From: Anaerolineales bacterium
Lineage (GTDB): Bacteria > Chloroflexota > Anaerolineae > Anaerolineales > DRMV01
Assembly: GCA_015484985.1 (NCBI GenBank)
Contig: WFUL01000020.1
Coordinates: 1 to 21,678 of the forward strand
Direction: 5' to 3'
Length of the DNA: 21,678 nucleotides
This document shows, piece after piece, positions 1-8,148 of the stretch; the stretch's first letter is position 1, and each line of letters begins with the position of its first letter. A model generated the notes under the pieces. It worked only from the letters and a program-made list of their open reading frames with translations, ran no database searches and was not told where the DNA came from. Made by a program: the position numbers and the translations under genes.

Positions 1-42
1 ATAGGACAAAGGCACTGTAGCCCTCATCGGGCACGGGATCTC

Positions 43-100
43 AGGAAGTAAAATAAATTGATGGGGCGGCGAAGCGCCCTATCAATTTATTTTACTTCCT
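43..100. repeat. Long near-perfect palindrome (intergenic hairpin)
   Basis: The arms 43-68 and 75-100 are inverted copies of each other with one G-T wobble, around a short loop GCGAAG. The inner stem is GC-rich (GGGCG/CGCCC) and the outer stem is A/T-rich, so either strand would give a GC hairpin followed by a T-rich run, as expected of a bidirectional terminator. A diverged relative with the same CGGCGAAGC core lies at 7212-7257, so it may also be a dispersed palindromic repeat. The bases 1-42 before it contain no gene I can support. Confidence 0.75.
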
Positions 101-142
101 TGCTGTCCAAACTTTCGTCCGAACCTCAGAGGTTTAAGCACC

Positions 143-171
143 TTGGCATTCTTCTCCTTTCCCGTTACAAT
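143..171 (+). promoter_or_regulatory. Sigma70-type promoter of the nurA operon
   Basis: TTGGCA (143-148) and TACAAT (166-171) are separated by exactly 17 bp, each one mismatch from consensus or close to it. The predicted start of transcription near 178 leaves a leader of about 30 nt before the nurA ATG at 207. It lies downstream of the palindrome at 43-100, which would insulate it from upstream transcription. Confidence 0.6.
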
Positions 172-206
172 GGAAACACCTTTCGAACACATGTCCAGAG
201 GGCGGT

Positions 207-1460
207 ATGCCGATTCAATACGCTCAGGTGCTTCAGCAGTTACGAGAGAAGCTGCCTCGCCTGGTCACACGACGAGAAGAGCGGCAGGAGCTGGTGGAGG
301 CCGCACGCCAGGTCTTCGAGCAATGGAAGTCCCGGCCAGAGATGTTGCGGGAGCGGGTGGAAGAAGCGGTGCGCAAGGACCCCAACTTGCGCAGTGGAGC
401 CCCCCTGGACGATGTCCCGGCTTTGGATGCCGTGGTGCCGCCTCCCCCGCTTCCGGCCCCGGAATCCCTGGCCTTACTGGCCTCGGATGGTTCTCACGTG
501 ATGCCGGACCGTCATCGGTCGCTGTTCTACGGCGTGGTCAACGTGGCCGTTTTTTTGCTCACCTATCGAGATTCGTGGAAGGTGGTGGAGACCCGGGTCT
601 TTTTGGAAGACGACTTTCCTCCTTACCTGGCTCCCGAATCCTACGTGCGGATGGAGCGCACCGTCCGGGAACATGCGCTGCTGGCTCAAGTGGCCGTGCA
701 GGTGCTCGGTGGTCAGCGGTCAGCCGTCAGCGGTCAGCCGTCGGCAGTCGGCAATCGGCTGACCGCTGACCACCGACGGCTGACTACTGACCGCCGCCCC
801 CTGCCCTTGCTGGATGAGTCCTGTGAAATGGTCGCTTTGGTGGACGGTCCGCTGGAAATCTGGGGGGTTGCCGAACAGGAATATCGCCTGTTGGTGCGAC
901 GCCTGAGCGCCCATTGGGATGCTCTTCGGCAGGGACGCCTTCCTTTGGCCGGGTATGTGGACCGTCCCCGGGCCGACCTGGTGGTGCAGATGCTGGCCAT
1001 TGCCCAGGGGCACACCGATGCCCGTAGACCTCTATGGCCTGGCGTGCTGGACGCACACCTCTATCTGCCCTTGTTGCAACCCGGCTGGCGTTCTCCCCTG
1101 TTTCGCATTTATTCCGCAGGGATGCAAGGCTTCCCCCAGGACCACAAAGTCTGTTTCTTCTACATGCATGTGGGAACCGAGTCCCGGCCGTTGTTGGCCC
1201 GGGTGGAGATTCCGGCCTGGGTGGCCCGGGAACCGAGGCTGGTTCAGAACGTGCATCGGGCTTTGTGGGTGAGTTTGAATTGGAGCGGAAGCGCGCGTTA
1301 TCCTTATCCTCTGCATCGGGCCCATCAGGAGGCCGTGGTGACGTACAAGGACCGGGAAGAATTCGAAGGCTTGCTCCAACGCTTCTGGATGGAGCAGGGT
1401 TTGGCTCTCTCAGGGCCTTCGGAAAAGCAGCGCCTGAAGAATCGAGACCGGCGGAAGTGA
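207..1460 (+). CDS. nurA: NurA-domain 5'-3' nuclease
   Basis: Likely NurA nuclease, the partner of the HerA translocase in processing DNA ends for recombinational repair. The 417-residue product has the two aspartate motifs expected of the family: ASDGSH (D94) at the start of the RNase H-like fold and ALVDGPL (D213) later on. An N-terminal charged helical region (about residues 1-60) precedes the nuclease fold. Residues about 168-197 are encoded by an in-frame palindromic repeat (708-795) just before the second aspartate motif, giving a low-complexity Q/S/R/T-rich insert that is unlikely to be part of the native fold. The gene is first in an operon with the small gene at 1497 and herA at 2171, which supports the assignment. 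The ATG at 207 sits behind a GGGCGG-like Shine-Dalgarno sequence. Family call is firm; activity with the insert is untested. Confidence 0.85.
   Translation: MPIQYAQVLQQLREKLPRLVTRREERQELVEAARQVFEQWKSRPEMLRERVEEAVRKDPNLRSGAPLDDVPALDAVVPPPPLPAPESLALLASDGSHVMPDRHRSLFYGVVNVAVFLLTYRDSWKVVETRVFLEDDFPPYLAPESYVRMERTVREHALLAQVAVQVLGGQRSAVSGQPSAVGNRLTADHRRLTTDRRPLPLLDESCEMVALVDGPLEIWGVAEQEYRLLVRRLSAHWDALRQGRLPLAGYVDRPRADLVVQMLAIAQGHTDARRPLWPGVLDAHLYLPLLQPGWRSPLFRIYSAGMQGFPQDHKVCFFYMHVGTESRPLLARVEIPAWVAREPRLVQNVHRALWVSLNWSGSARYPYPLHRAHQEAVVTYKDREEFEGLLQRFWMEQGLALSGPSEKQRLKNRDRRK
708..795. repeat. Palindromic GGTCAGC-type repeat inside nurA
   Basis: Tandem units of the type GGTCAGCGGTCAGCC run in one direction and are followed, after a short spacer (about 757), by their inverted form (GGCTGACCGCTGACC and variants). 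The two arms can fold into one long imperfect hairpin. The element has no stop codon in the nurA frame and is translated. A short piece of the same motif (GACCGACCGCTGACCGCC) lies between genes at 2135-2152. It looks like a dispersed palindromic element that landed in a coding region. Confidence 0.7.
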
Positions 1461-1496
1461 AAAGGTGCCCTCGCTCTGGGTTGCAGGAGGCCGGAT

Positions 1497-2129
1497 ATGG
1501 AAGCCGTGAAAGGTCGTCTTTTGACGAGCACCTCCACCGATTTTCTGGTGGGCTGCCGGTTGCGGGAGCTGGCCGGCCTTCCTTTCGGGGCCTTGGTGAA
1601 GGCGCCCTGGCTTACGGATGCCCCTGAAACCGGGGACCTCTATGGCCTGGTGGCCTGGGTCCGGGTCCCCGAAAGCAGCATGGCACGTCAAATGGCCGTG
1701 CAACCTGCTCCCACACCGGGCATGGTGCAGGACCAACAAAGTACGGCTGAACCTGCCGAGGTGCGGGTTCTGGTGGTGGGTTACCGACAGGGGCGTCGGA
1801 TTCATCATTTGCTTTCCCCTTATCCCCCGCGTCCCCTGGCCGAACTGACGTTGTGCGCGCCTTCTGAGGTGGTGGCGTTCACGCAAGAGGGCCGACTCGG
1901 TTATCTGCGCCACATCCTGCGGGCCACGGACCTGCCCATGCCCGAGCTTTTGGCCGCGCATTTGCGGCAGGCGCACGAGGCGCACGTCCACCACGGGAAC
2001 CCCGACTGGGTGCACGCCGCGGTGCAACGGGTCATCCACTTGTTGCGCGACGACCCGCCGACCCTGTTGTGGGTCCTCGATGCCCTCAGTGACGCATTGC
2101 CCGAAGCGCTGGCTGCGGTGAAGCCCTGA
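1497..2129 (+). CDS. Hypothetical protein between nurA and herA, HAS-barrel-like N-terminus
   Basis: A 210-residue protein I do not recognise by name. Residues about 10-60 (pattern STDFLVGCRL...FGALVKAP...GDLYGLVAWVRV) resemble the HAS-barrel at the N-terminus of the HerA encoded next door (pattern GSLQEGLTVRL...GAFVVMDAP...FFGIVTDVAL), with the same order of a small-residue turn, an AP motif and a YG/FG-LV strand. The rest contains a variable middle and a C-terminal helical region (about 140-210). It has a strong Shine-Dalgarno sequence (AGGAGG, about 6 nt before the ATG), 36 nt after nurA and 41 nt before herA, so all three are surely co-transcribed. I infer a barrel-type adaptor or accessory subunit of the HerA-NurA complex; the similarity was judged by eye only. 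Confidence 0.65.
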   Translation: MEAVKGRLLTSTSTDFLVGCRLRELAGLPFGALVKAPWLTDAPETGDLYGLVAWVRVPESSMARQMAVQPAPTPGMVQDQQSTAEPAEVRVLVVGYRQGRRIHHLLSPYPPRPLAELTLCAPSEVVAFTQEGRLGYLRHILRATDLPMPELLAAHLRQAHEAHVHHGNPDWVHAAVQRVIHLLRDDPPTLLWVLDALSDALPEALAAVKP

Positions 2130-2170
2130 GGGCCCGACCGACCGCTGACCGCCGAATTCAGGAGGGGTCT

Positions 2171-3883
2171 ATGACACAGGACGTGCTGGGCTATGTTCTG
2201 GGTGGGAGCCTGCAGGAGGGTCTTACCGTTCGCCTTCAGGTACCCCCCCATAGGGTCCATGAGGGGGCCTTCGTGGTCATGGACGCCCCGGGTTGGCGCT
2301 TCTTCGGCATCGTGACGGATGTCGCCTTACGGACCACCCATCCCCGATACGTGGAGAACGAGACGCCGGACCTGGCACCAGCCCTCACCCATATGCTGCG
2401 TCAGTCCACCCTGTACACCACGGCCACGGTGCTCCCCGTACGCATGATGGAAATCGGCCCTGACCCGGAACAAGACCCCGAAGGGTATCAGCGATTCCTC
2501 CAAGAGGTGGACGCGGGCCTCCGGGAAGTGCGTCCCATGCCGGTGAAAACGGTGCCGCCCCACTTTTCCCCCGTCCGTCTGGCGGACCAGGGCGATGTGG
2601 ATGAAATCTTCGGACGTCCCACGGAAAAGGCCACTTTCGTCATCGGCTACACCCGAGAACAGGGCCACGCGGTGCGCATCCGCTTGCGAGAGTTCATCAA
2701 GCGTTCCGCGGGTGTCTTTGGAGCCACGGGTACGGGGAAATCCTTCCTCACCCGGTTGCTCCTGGCGGGCATCATGCACCACGACGTGGCTTCGGTGCTG
2801 GTCTTCGATATGCATAACGAGTACGCCTACGATTTACCGGACCCCGACCGCAAAGTGCGCGTGGACGGCCTCAAGAGCCACTTCCACAGTCGTATCCAAG
2901 TGGTGGGTTTGGGTCCCGGAACCCTCATCCAAAATCGTCCTCCGGATTACCACCTGCAAATCCCCTCGTCGGAAATCCAGCCCGCGGACATTGAACTCTT
3001 GATTCACGCCCTCAACCTGTCCGAGACGGCCTCTCTGGTCCTGCATGCCCTGTATCGGGAGTACGGTGACGGCTGGTTCGAGCACTTCCGTTCCCTGGAA
3101 ATTGGGGCCACAGAGGAAGTGGAAGAGAACGGCAAGACGAAGACCGTGCCCGCGGAGAACAGCGTGGAAGCCTGGGCCAAACGCGCGGGGATTCATCCTG
3201 AATCCGCCCGGGCCATTCATCGGCGTCTGCGCCTGCTCTTCGACCGGGACTACATCGCGCCGGACCCGCCCCACAATACCTTGCAGCAAATCATTCAAGA
3301 CTTACAACAAGGGCGAAACGTCATCCTCTCCTTCGGGAAATATGAGGCCGACCTGGACTATCTGCTGGTCACCAACCTCATTACCCGTAAGGTGCGGGAA
3401 GCCTGGGTGGAGATGACGGAACGTCACCGTTCCCAGAAGGACCAGGCGGAACCCCGCCCCCTGGTGGTGGTCATCGAGGAGGCCCACAAGTTGCTCAGCC
3501 GGGAGATGGCCGTCCAGACCATCTTCGGCACCATTGCCCGGGAGATGCGGAAGTACTACGTCACCCTGCTCATTGTGGACCAGCGTCCTTCCCAGATTTA
3601 CGACGAGGTCATGTCCCAGTTGGGTACCCGTATTAGCGGTTGGCTGGGGGATGAGGAGGACATCCGGGCCGTCCTGGCGGGCCTGGCCAATCGGGATGCC
3701 TTGCGCAACATGCTCGCCCATCTGGAGCCCCGGGAGGAGGCCCTGGTGATGGGCTGGGGGGTGCCCCTGCCCATTGTGGTGCGCACCCGTCGGTACGACG
3801 AGACTTTCTGGCGAGAACTTCAGGGAGCACGGGCGTCCATGCGCGGGAAGCCTGAAGACCTCAATCGGGCCCTGTTTGGTTGA
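2171..3883 (+). CDS. herA: HerA-type DNA translocase/helicase ATPase
   Basis: HerA/FtsK-superfamily hexameric ATPase that pumps DNA and works with NurA in end resection. The 570 residues show an N-terminal HAS-barrel (about 1-60), the Walker A motif GATGTGKS (184-191) and the Walker B region LVVVIEEAHK (431-440) with the double Glu typical of HerA, followed by a conserved VDQRPSQI segment and a C-terminal RISGWLGDEED block. An insertion rich in charged residues lies between the Walker motifs (about residues 310-330). Start ATG has the Shine-Dalgarno AGGAGGGG 6 nt upstream. Third gene of the nurA operon; the intergenic stretch before it contains a short fragment of the GGTCAGC repeat family. 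Confidence 0.93.
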   Translation: MTQDVLGYVLGGSLQEGLTVRLQVPPHRVHEGAFVVMDAPGWRFFGIVTDVALRTTHPRYVENETPDLAPALTHMLRQSTLYTTATVLPVRMMEIGPDPEQDPEGYQRFLQEVDAGLREVRPMPVKTVPPHFSPVRLADQGDVDEIFGRPTEKATFVIGYTREQGHAVRIRLREFIKRSAGVFGATGTGKSFLTRLLLAGIMHHDVASVLVFDMHNEYAYDLPDPDRKVRVDGLKSHFHSRIQVVGLGPGTLIQNRPPDYHLQIPSSEIQPADIELLIHALNLSETASLVLHALYREYGDGWFEHFRSLEIGATEEVEENGKTKTVPAENSVEAWAKRAGIHPESARAIHRRLRLLFDRDYIAPDPPHNTLQQIIQDLQQGRNVILSFGKYEADLDYLLVTNLITRKVREAWVEMTERHRSQKDQAEPRPLVVVIEEAHKLLSREMAVQTIFGTIAREMRKYYVTLLIVDQRPSQIYDEVMSQLGTRISGWLGDEEDIRAVLAGLANRDALRNMLAHLEPREEALVMGWGVPLPIVVRTRRYDETFWRELQGARASMRGKPEDLNRALFG

Positions 3884-3926
3884 GGTTCAGACGTGGGTTA
3901 GGATTTTCAGGCCCTGGAAGCGGGAG

Positions 3927-6900
3927 ATGGCTCGTTTGCTGGTACTTCGTTCCAAAATCACCCCGCCTCGCACTTCATCTCGGTCTTACATCCGCCCCCG
4001 GGTGCAGGAAACCCTGGGTTCCGCCCTGGAATACCGGTTGACCGTGTTGCAGGCCGGGGCCGGGTATGGGAAGTCCACCGCGCTGGCCCACCTGGCCCAT
4101 GCGCACGCACCCACAGCCTGGTACCAGCTGGCCCGAGAAGACGCGGACCCTTCGGTCTTTCTGTTGCACCTGGCCCATGCGCTGCGTCAGGCCTGCCCCG
4201 CCTTGAAGGGGCTTCCTCCTCCCTTGTTGGAGCATTGGGACAGCGGACAGGGGCCCCTCCCCGTCATGGAAGTCTTGGACGGTCTGCTCAACGCCCTGCA
4301 TGAGGTCTCGACGCCTTTGTTGGTGGTGTTCGACGATGTGCATCGGGTGCTCAACCGCTCCGATGAAGTGGCCCTGTTGTTGAATCGCTTCATTGAGTGG
4401 ATTCCGTCCTCCATACACGTTTTGCTTTCCTCCCGGGAGCCTGTGCATCTCCCCCATCTCTCTCGGTGGCAGGCCCAGGGCGAGGTCTTCACCCTGGATC
4501 AGCAATTCCTGGCCTTTCGTGAGGACGAAATCGCGCACCTGTTCGCGGAACACTATCACTACCCACTCACGCCTGATGAGGTCACGTTGCTTCATCAAAC
4601 CACCGAGGGGTGGGCCATTGCCCTGCACCTGGTCTGGCAGACCCTACGTACCGGTGCGGCGGCTTCGGTGGTCGAGGCCCTGCAACGTCCGAACACGCCC
4701 CTGGAGCAACTTTTCGAGGTTCTGGCCCATGAAGTACTGGCCCATCAGCCCGAGGATGTACAGCGCTTCCTCATCCAGGTGGCGACGTTGCGGCGTCTGG
4801 ACCCTGATGCCTGCGCGGCCCTGACCAGTCCCTCGGAAGCCCGGGCTCTGCTGGATTATCTGGAGCACCAGGACCTCTTCGTCCTCAAGGAAGAGGATGG
4901 CGCGCTACGGTTTCACTTCATGATGCACCGTTTCTTGCGCCGCTTGGCCTCGGAGGAAGACCGCCGCATTTGGCACCTGCGGGCGGCGCGCCATTATGAA
5001 GGGACGGGAAACGCGGATGAAGCCCTCTACCATCGTCTAAAGGCGCGCAGTTTTGAAGAAGCCGCCAGTCTGTTGGAGGCCCATGGTCAACGCCTTCTGG
5101 CCCAGGGTCGTTTGGACACCTTGGCGGCCTATCTGGACGCCCTGCCCCCGGAAATCCTGTTCCGACACCCCATGCTCTTGCTCTACCTGGGCGAGCTGGC
5201 CCGTCTGCGCAGCCGCTTCAACGAGGCTCTGGGATGGTATCGGCAGGCGGAGGCCCTGTGGCGGCAGCAGGGCTATTGGGCCGGTGTGGTGCGGGCGTTG
5301 CATGGTCAGGCTCGGGTGTACCTGGATACCGTGAACCCCGCCCAGGCGGAAGCCCTGTTGCAGGAGGCCCTGCGCCTGAGCGAGGGCCATCAAGACCGGG
5401 AGGCCCTGGCCCGCATGTACGAGTTGCTTGCGGAGAACCGCCTGAACGCCGGTCGCCCGCAAGACGCGGAACGCCTGCGCATCCAGGCCCAGCAATTGCG
5501 AGACGCGTTGCCCTCGGACGATGAGATTCTGTTCCGGGTGCTGTTGCGCACCGGACGCCTGCACGAGGCCCGGCGTCGCCTGGAGCAGCGGGTGCAATGG
5601 GAGCGTCAGCACCCGGTCCAGACGCCCCGGGCCCATCGGGAGACCCTGTTGCTCCTGGCGCTGGTCTACGCCTTTCTGGGTCACGGGGAAGAGGCCCTGC
5701 AAGCGGCCATGGAGGGCACGGCGCGAGGGGAGCGTCTGGGCTCGCCTTACGTCATCGCCGTCGGCCACATGCGTCAGGGCCACGCCTTCATGCTGCGTCA
5801 CCCACCCCGTTACACCGAGGCCATCCTGCATTTCCAACAGGCCGTGGATGCCTCCCATCGCCTGGCCATTCCCCGCTTGCGGGTGGAGGCCTGCTGGGGG
5901 CTGTGTCGGGCCTATGGGTTTACTGGCGCCCTGGACCGCGCCCGAGCCGTGGCCGAGGAGGGCGTCGCCATTGCCCAGAAGGCCGGGGATGTGTGGATTA
6001 CCTCCCTGGTGCAGATGACCATGGGCGCGGCGTTGACCCTGGCTCGACGCCATGACCAGGCCGAAGGCTGGCTCCACCAGGCCGCCCAGGGCTTTCGTGA
6101 AAGCAGCGACCCCTTTGGCCTGACGGCCACCCTCCTCTGGTTGGCCCTGACGGCTTTTGAGCGAGGGAAGCCCGCCTATCATCCCCTGCTTCTGGAAGCC
6201 CTGGACGTGGCCCGGGAAAAGGGCTACGACTTCCTGTTCCTGCGTCCCACCCTTCTGGGCCCTCCTGACATCCGACGCCTCATTCCCCTGTTGCTGGACG
6301 CGCGGGCCGAGGGCCTGCACCCGGCCTTTATCCAACACCTGTTGGAGAGCCTGGGCCTGGCCCGGTTACGCTACCATCCCGGGTATCAGCTTCGGGTCTT
6401 CACTCTGGGTGCGTTCCGGGTCTTCCGCGGGGAAGAGGAGATTCCTCCTCAAGGTTGGCGACGGGAGAGCAGTCGGCGCCTTTTCCAGCTTTTCCTGACC
6501 TTCCGCCACACGTTGTTGGAGCGGGAGCGTATTCTGGAACTCCTCTGGCCTGACCTTCCCATGGAAACGGCCTTGCGAAATTTCAAGGTGGCTTTGAGCG
6601 TATTGTATTCCGTGCTGGAACCCCGGCGGGCCCCCGGGACCCCTTCGGCGTACATCATGCGGGAGGGCAGCGCTTATGCCTTGCGTCCGGAAGCCGACCT
6701 CTGGCTGGATGCCGAGGTGTTTGAACGCCTCCTCACTTCGGATACAGGGGAAGTGTCGCCGGAGCGTTTGGAGCAGGCTGTGGTCTTGTTCACGGGAGAA
6801 TACTTGCCCGATGCCCGCTATGAAGCCTGGGCTGAGGCCGAACGCCATCGCCTCAACACCCTTTTCCTGGATGCTGCGGACCGCCTGTGCGAACACTACT

Positions 6901-7136
6901 TGCGCCAGCACCGTCCTGCGGCGGCCGTCTCCTTGGCTCAACAAATGCTTCAGGTGGACCCCTGTACCGAACGGGCCTACCGTCATCTGATGCGGGCCTA
7001 CGCCCTGCTGGGCGATTACGGCCAGGCGGCCCAGGTCTATCAACGGTGTGTGGAGACCCTTCAAAAGACCCTCCAGGTTCCGCCTTCCCCCGAAACCCAG
7101 CATCTCTATCAACAGTTGCTCAGGCTCTCTATCTGA
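3927..7136 (+). CDS. STAND-ATPase transcriptional regulator with SARP/BTAD output domain
   Basis: A 1069-residue MalT-like signal-transduction ATPase. Walker A AGAGYGKST lies at 43-51 and the Walker B acidic pair FDDVH at 135-139. A winged-helix/helical STAND region follows, then helical (TPR-like) repeats from about 400 to 810. Instead of the LuxR helix-turn-helix of MalT, the C-terminus from residue 822 (LRVFTLGAFRVF...) is an OmpR-type winged helix of the SARP family, followed by a bacterial transcriptional activator (BTAD) domain to the end. Such proteins bind ATP and an inducer, oligomerise and activate nearby promoters. The frame is open further upstream into herA, but the ATG at 3927 is chosen because it is preceded by GGAAG, matches the usual start of the family (MxxxLLxSKITPP) and avoids overlap with herA. 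It probably controls the operons at 7363 and 13312, both preceded by SARP-like direct repeats. Confidence 0.9.
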   Translation: MARLLVLRSKITPPRTSSRSYIRPRVQETLGSALEYRLTVLQAGAGYGKSTALAHLAHAHAPTAWYQLAREDADPSVFLLHLAHALRQACPALKGLPPPLLEHWDSGQGPLPVMEVLDGLLNALHEVSTPLLVVFDDVHRVLNRSDEVALLLNRFIEWIPSSIHVLLSSREPVHLPHLSRWQAQGEVFTLDQQFLAFREDEIAHLFAEHYHYPLTPDEVTLLHQTTEGWAIALHLVWQTLRTGAAASVVEALQRPNTPLEQLFEVLAHEVLAHQPEDVQRFLIQVATLRRLDPDACAALTSPSEARALLDYLEHQDLFVLKEEDGALRFHFMMHRFLRRLASEEDRRIWHLRAARHYEGTGNADEALYHRLKARSFEEAASLLEAHGQRLLAQGRLDTLAAYLDALPPEILFRHPMLLLYLGELARLRSRFNEALGWYRQAEALWRQQGYWAGVVRALHGQARVYLDTVNPAQAEALLQEALRLSEGHQDREALARMYELLAENRLNAGRPQDAERLRIQAQQLRDALPSDDEILFRVLLRTGRLHEARRRLEQRVQWERQHPVQTPRAHRETLLLLALVYAFLGHGEEALQAAMEGTARGERLGSPYVIAVGHMRQGHAFMLRHPPRYTEAILHFQQAVDASHRLAIPRLRVEACWGLCRAYGFTGALDRARAVAEEGVAIAQKAGDVWITSLVQMTMGAALTLARRHDQAEGWLHQAAQGFRESSDPFGLTATLLWLALTAFERGKPAYHPLLLEALDVAREKGYDFLFLRPTLLGPPDIRRLIPLLLDARAEGLHPAFIQHLLESLGLARLRYHPGYQLRVFTLGAFRVFRGEEEIPPQGWRRESSRRLFQLFLTFRHTLLERERILELLWPDLPMETALRNFKVALSVLYSVLEPRRAPGTPSAYIMREGSAYALRPEADLWLDAEVFERLLTSDTGEVSPERLEQAVVLFTGEYLPDARYEAWAEAERHRLNTLFLDAADRLCEHYLRQHRPAAAVSLAQQMLQVDPCTERAYRHLMRAYALLGDYGQAAQVYQRCVETLQKTLQVPPSPETQHLYQQLLRLSI

Positions 7137-7137
7137 C

Positions 7138-7163
7138 GATGGGTGGAATACCCATTCTTTCTT
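7138..7163 (+). terminator. Possible weak intrinsic terminator after the regulator gene
   Basis: ATGGGT (7139-7144) and ACCCAT (7150-7155) form a 6-bp stem, extended by a G-T pair, with a GGAAT loop. A T-rich tract (TTCTTTCTT, 7155-7163) follows directly. It begins just after the stop codon of the regulator. The stem is short, so it may be only partly effective. Confidence 0.35.
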
Positions 7164-7211
7164 GAAACGAAACAATTGTGTCGGGAGCCCCAACCAGGCA
7201 CGGGACCGCAG

Positions 7212-7257
7212 GAAGGAAATTTGGTGGGACGGCGAAGCCGCCCCTTCAATTTCTCTT
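7212..7257. repeat. Imperfect palindrome related to that at 43-100
   Basis: The core GGGACGGC-GAA-GCCGCCCC (7226-7244) forms an 8-bp stem with one mismatch. The outer arms GAAGGAAATTTGG and CAATTTCTCTTC are approximate inverted copies. The core and the A/T-rich arms resemble the palindrome at 43-100, suggesting two members of one intergenic repeat family. It separates the regulator gene from the SDR operon and could block read-through in either direction. Confidence 0.6.
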
Positions 7258-7296
7258 CATGTCATGGGAGACGAGAGTCCATGACGGGCCGGGGTT

Positions 7297-7330
7297 CCGT
7301 AACTCACCGGTAACCGTGCTTCGGTATCCT
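7297..7330 (+). promoter_or_regulatory. Candidate SARP operator and promoter of the SDR operon
   Basis: CCGTAAC (7297-7303) and CGGTAAC (7308-7314) are direct repeats whose GTAAC cores are exactly 11 bp apart (7299 and 7310). The hexamer TATCCT (7325-7330) is a -10 candidate starting 15 bp after the start of the second GTAAC, and no recognisable -35 exists at the normal distance. SARP regulators bind one-turn-spaced direct repeats next to the -10 box and compensate for a poor -35. The same layout recurs at 13186-13219. A third similar heptamer, CGGTATC (7322-7328), overlaps the -10. The leader would be about 26 nt. Confidence 0.5.
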
Positions 7331-7362
7331 CAAGACAACTCCCTTCCCCGGAGGAGAACCCC

Positions 7363-8136
7363 ATGCGTTTGCAGAATCGTGTTGCGATTGTGACGGGTGG
7401 CGCTCGAGGAATTGGCCGGGCCACCGTGGAACGCTTCGTTCAGGAAGGGGCTTGGGTCGCCGTCTGGGACGTGGATGCCTCTTCGGGCCAGGCCCTGGTG
7501 CAAGAACTGCAACAGCAGGGCGCGCGAGTGGGCTTCTGGCAGGTGGATGTCGCGGACACCGCGACGGTGGACCGCGCGGTGGAGGAGGTGGTGGCGACGT
7601 TCGGACGGGTGGACATTTTGGTGAACAATGCAGGCATCCTGCGCGATGCCCGATTGGTGAAAGTCAAGGACGGTCAAGTGGTGGGACGGATGAGGGACGA
7701 GGACTTCGACGCTGTTATTCGGGTGAACCTGAGGGGCGTGTTCGTGTGCACCCGGGCGGTGGCGCCGTACATGATTCGTCAGCGGTATGGGCGTATCCTC
7801 AATGCCTCCTCTGTGGTGGGGTTGTACGGCAATTTCGGTCAAACCAATTATGTGGCCGCCAAGGCCGGTGTCATCGGCATGACCCGGGTTTGGGCCCGGG
7901 AACTGGGCCGGTATGGCATCACCGTCAACGCGGTGGCTCCCGGGTTCATCGACACAGACATGACGCGGGGAATGCCGGAGAAAATCCTGCACCGGATGGT
8001 GGAACGCATTCCATTGGGACGCATCGGTCGTCCCGAAGACATCGCCGCGGTGTACGCTTTCCTGGCCAGCGAGGAGGCTGCCTACATCAACGGCGCGGTC
8101 ATTTCGGTGGATGGCGGCCTGGTGGTGGGTACGTAG
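7363..8136 (+). CDS. Short-chain dehydrogenase/reductase, FabG-like (3-oxoacyl or 3-hydroxyacyl oxidoreductase)
   Basis: A 257-residue classical SDR. It has the nucleotide-binding motif TGGARGIG (11-18), NNAG (88-91), the catalytic Ser150-Tyr163-Lys167 set (in the segment NASSVVG...NYVAAK) and the PGFIDTDM segment after it. Asp36 at the end of the second strand suggests NAD(H) rather than NADP(H), which would suit an oxidative, catabolic direction. An extra stretch around VKVKDGQVVGRM (about 97-108) lengthens the loop after NNAG. First gene of a five-gene operon, with Shine-Dalgarno GGAGGAG before its ATG, and only 12 nt from the acyl-CoA synthetase gene. In context it most likely interconverts 3-hydroxyacyl and 3-oxoacyl thioesters, but SDR substrates cannot be read from sequence. 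Confidence 0.88.
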   Translation: MRLQNRVAIVTGGARGIGRATVERFVQEGAWVAVWDVDASSGQALVQELQQQGARVGFWQVDVADTATVDRAVEEVVATFGRVDILVNNAGILRDARLVKVKDGQVVGRMRDEDFDAVIRVNLRGVFVCTRAVAPYMIRQRYGRILNASSVVGLYGNFGQTNYVAAKAGVIGMTRVWARELGRYGITVNAVAPGFIDTDMTRGMPEKILHRMVERIPLGRIGRPEDIAAVYAFLASEEAAYINGAVISVDGGLVVGT

Positions 8137-8148
8137 GAGGTCATCGCG

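Noticed and set aside
43..100. Palindrome as an insertion-sequence end or attachment site
   Set aside because: No transposase or integrase gene and no target duplication is visible; terminator or dispersed palindrome is simpler.
708..795. CRISPR-like tandem repeats in nurA
   Set aside because: The units are short, contiguous and inverted in the second half, with no spacers of constant length and no cas genes; a palindromic element fits better.
3774..3926. N-terminal extension of the STAND regulator overlapping herA
   Set aside because: The extra 51 residues are the +1 frame of conserved herA sequence and lack a family match; the ATG at 3927 fits the family start and has a ribosome-binding site.
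5037..6338. 433-codon open frame on the minus strand
   Set aside because: Antisense to the helical-repeat region of the STAND regulator; Gln/Gly-rich shadow translation.
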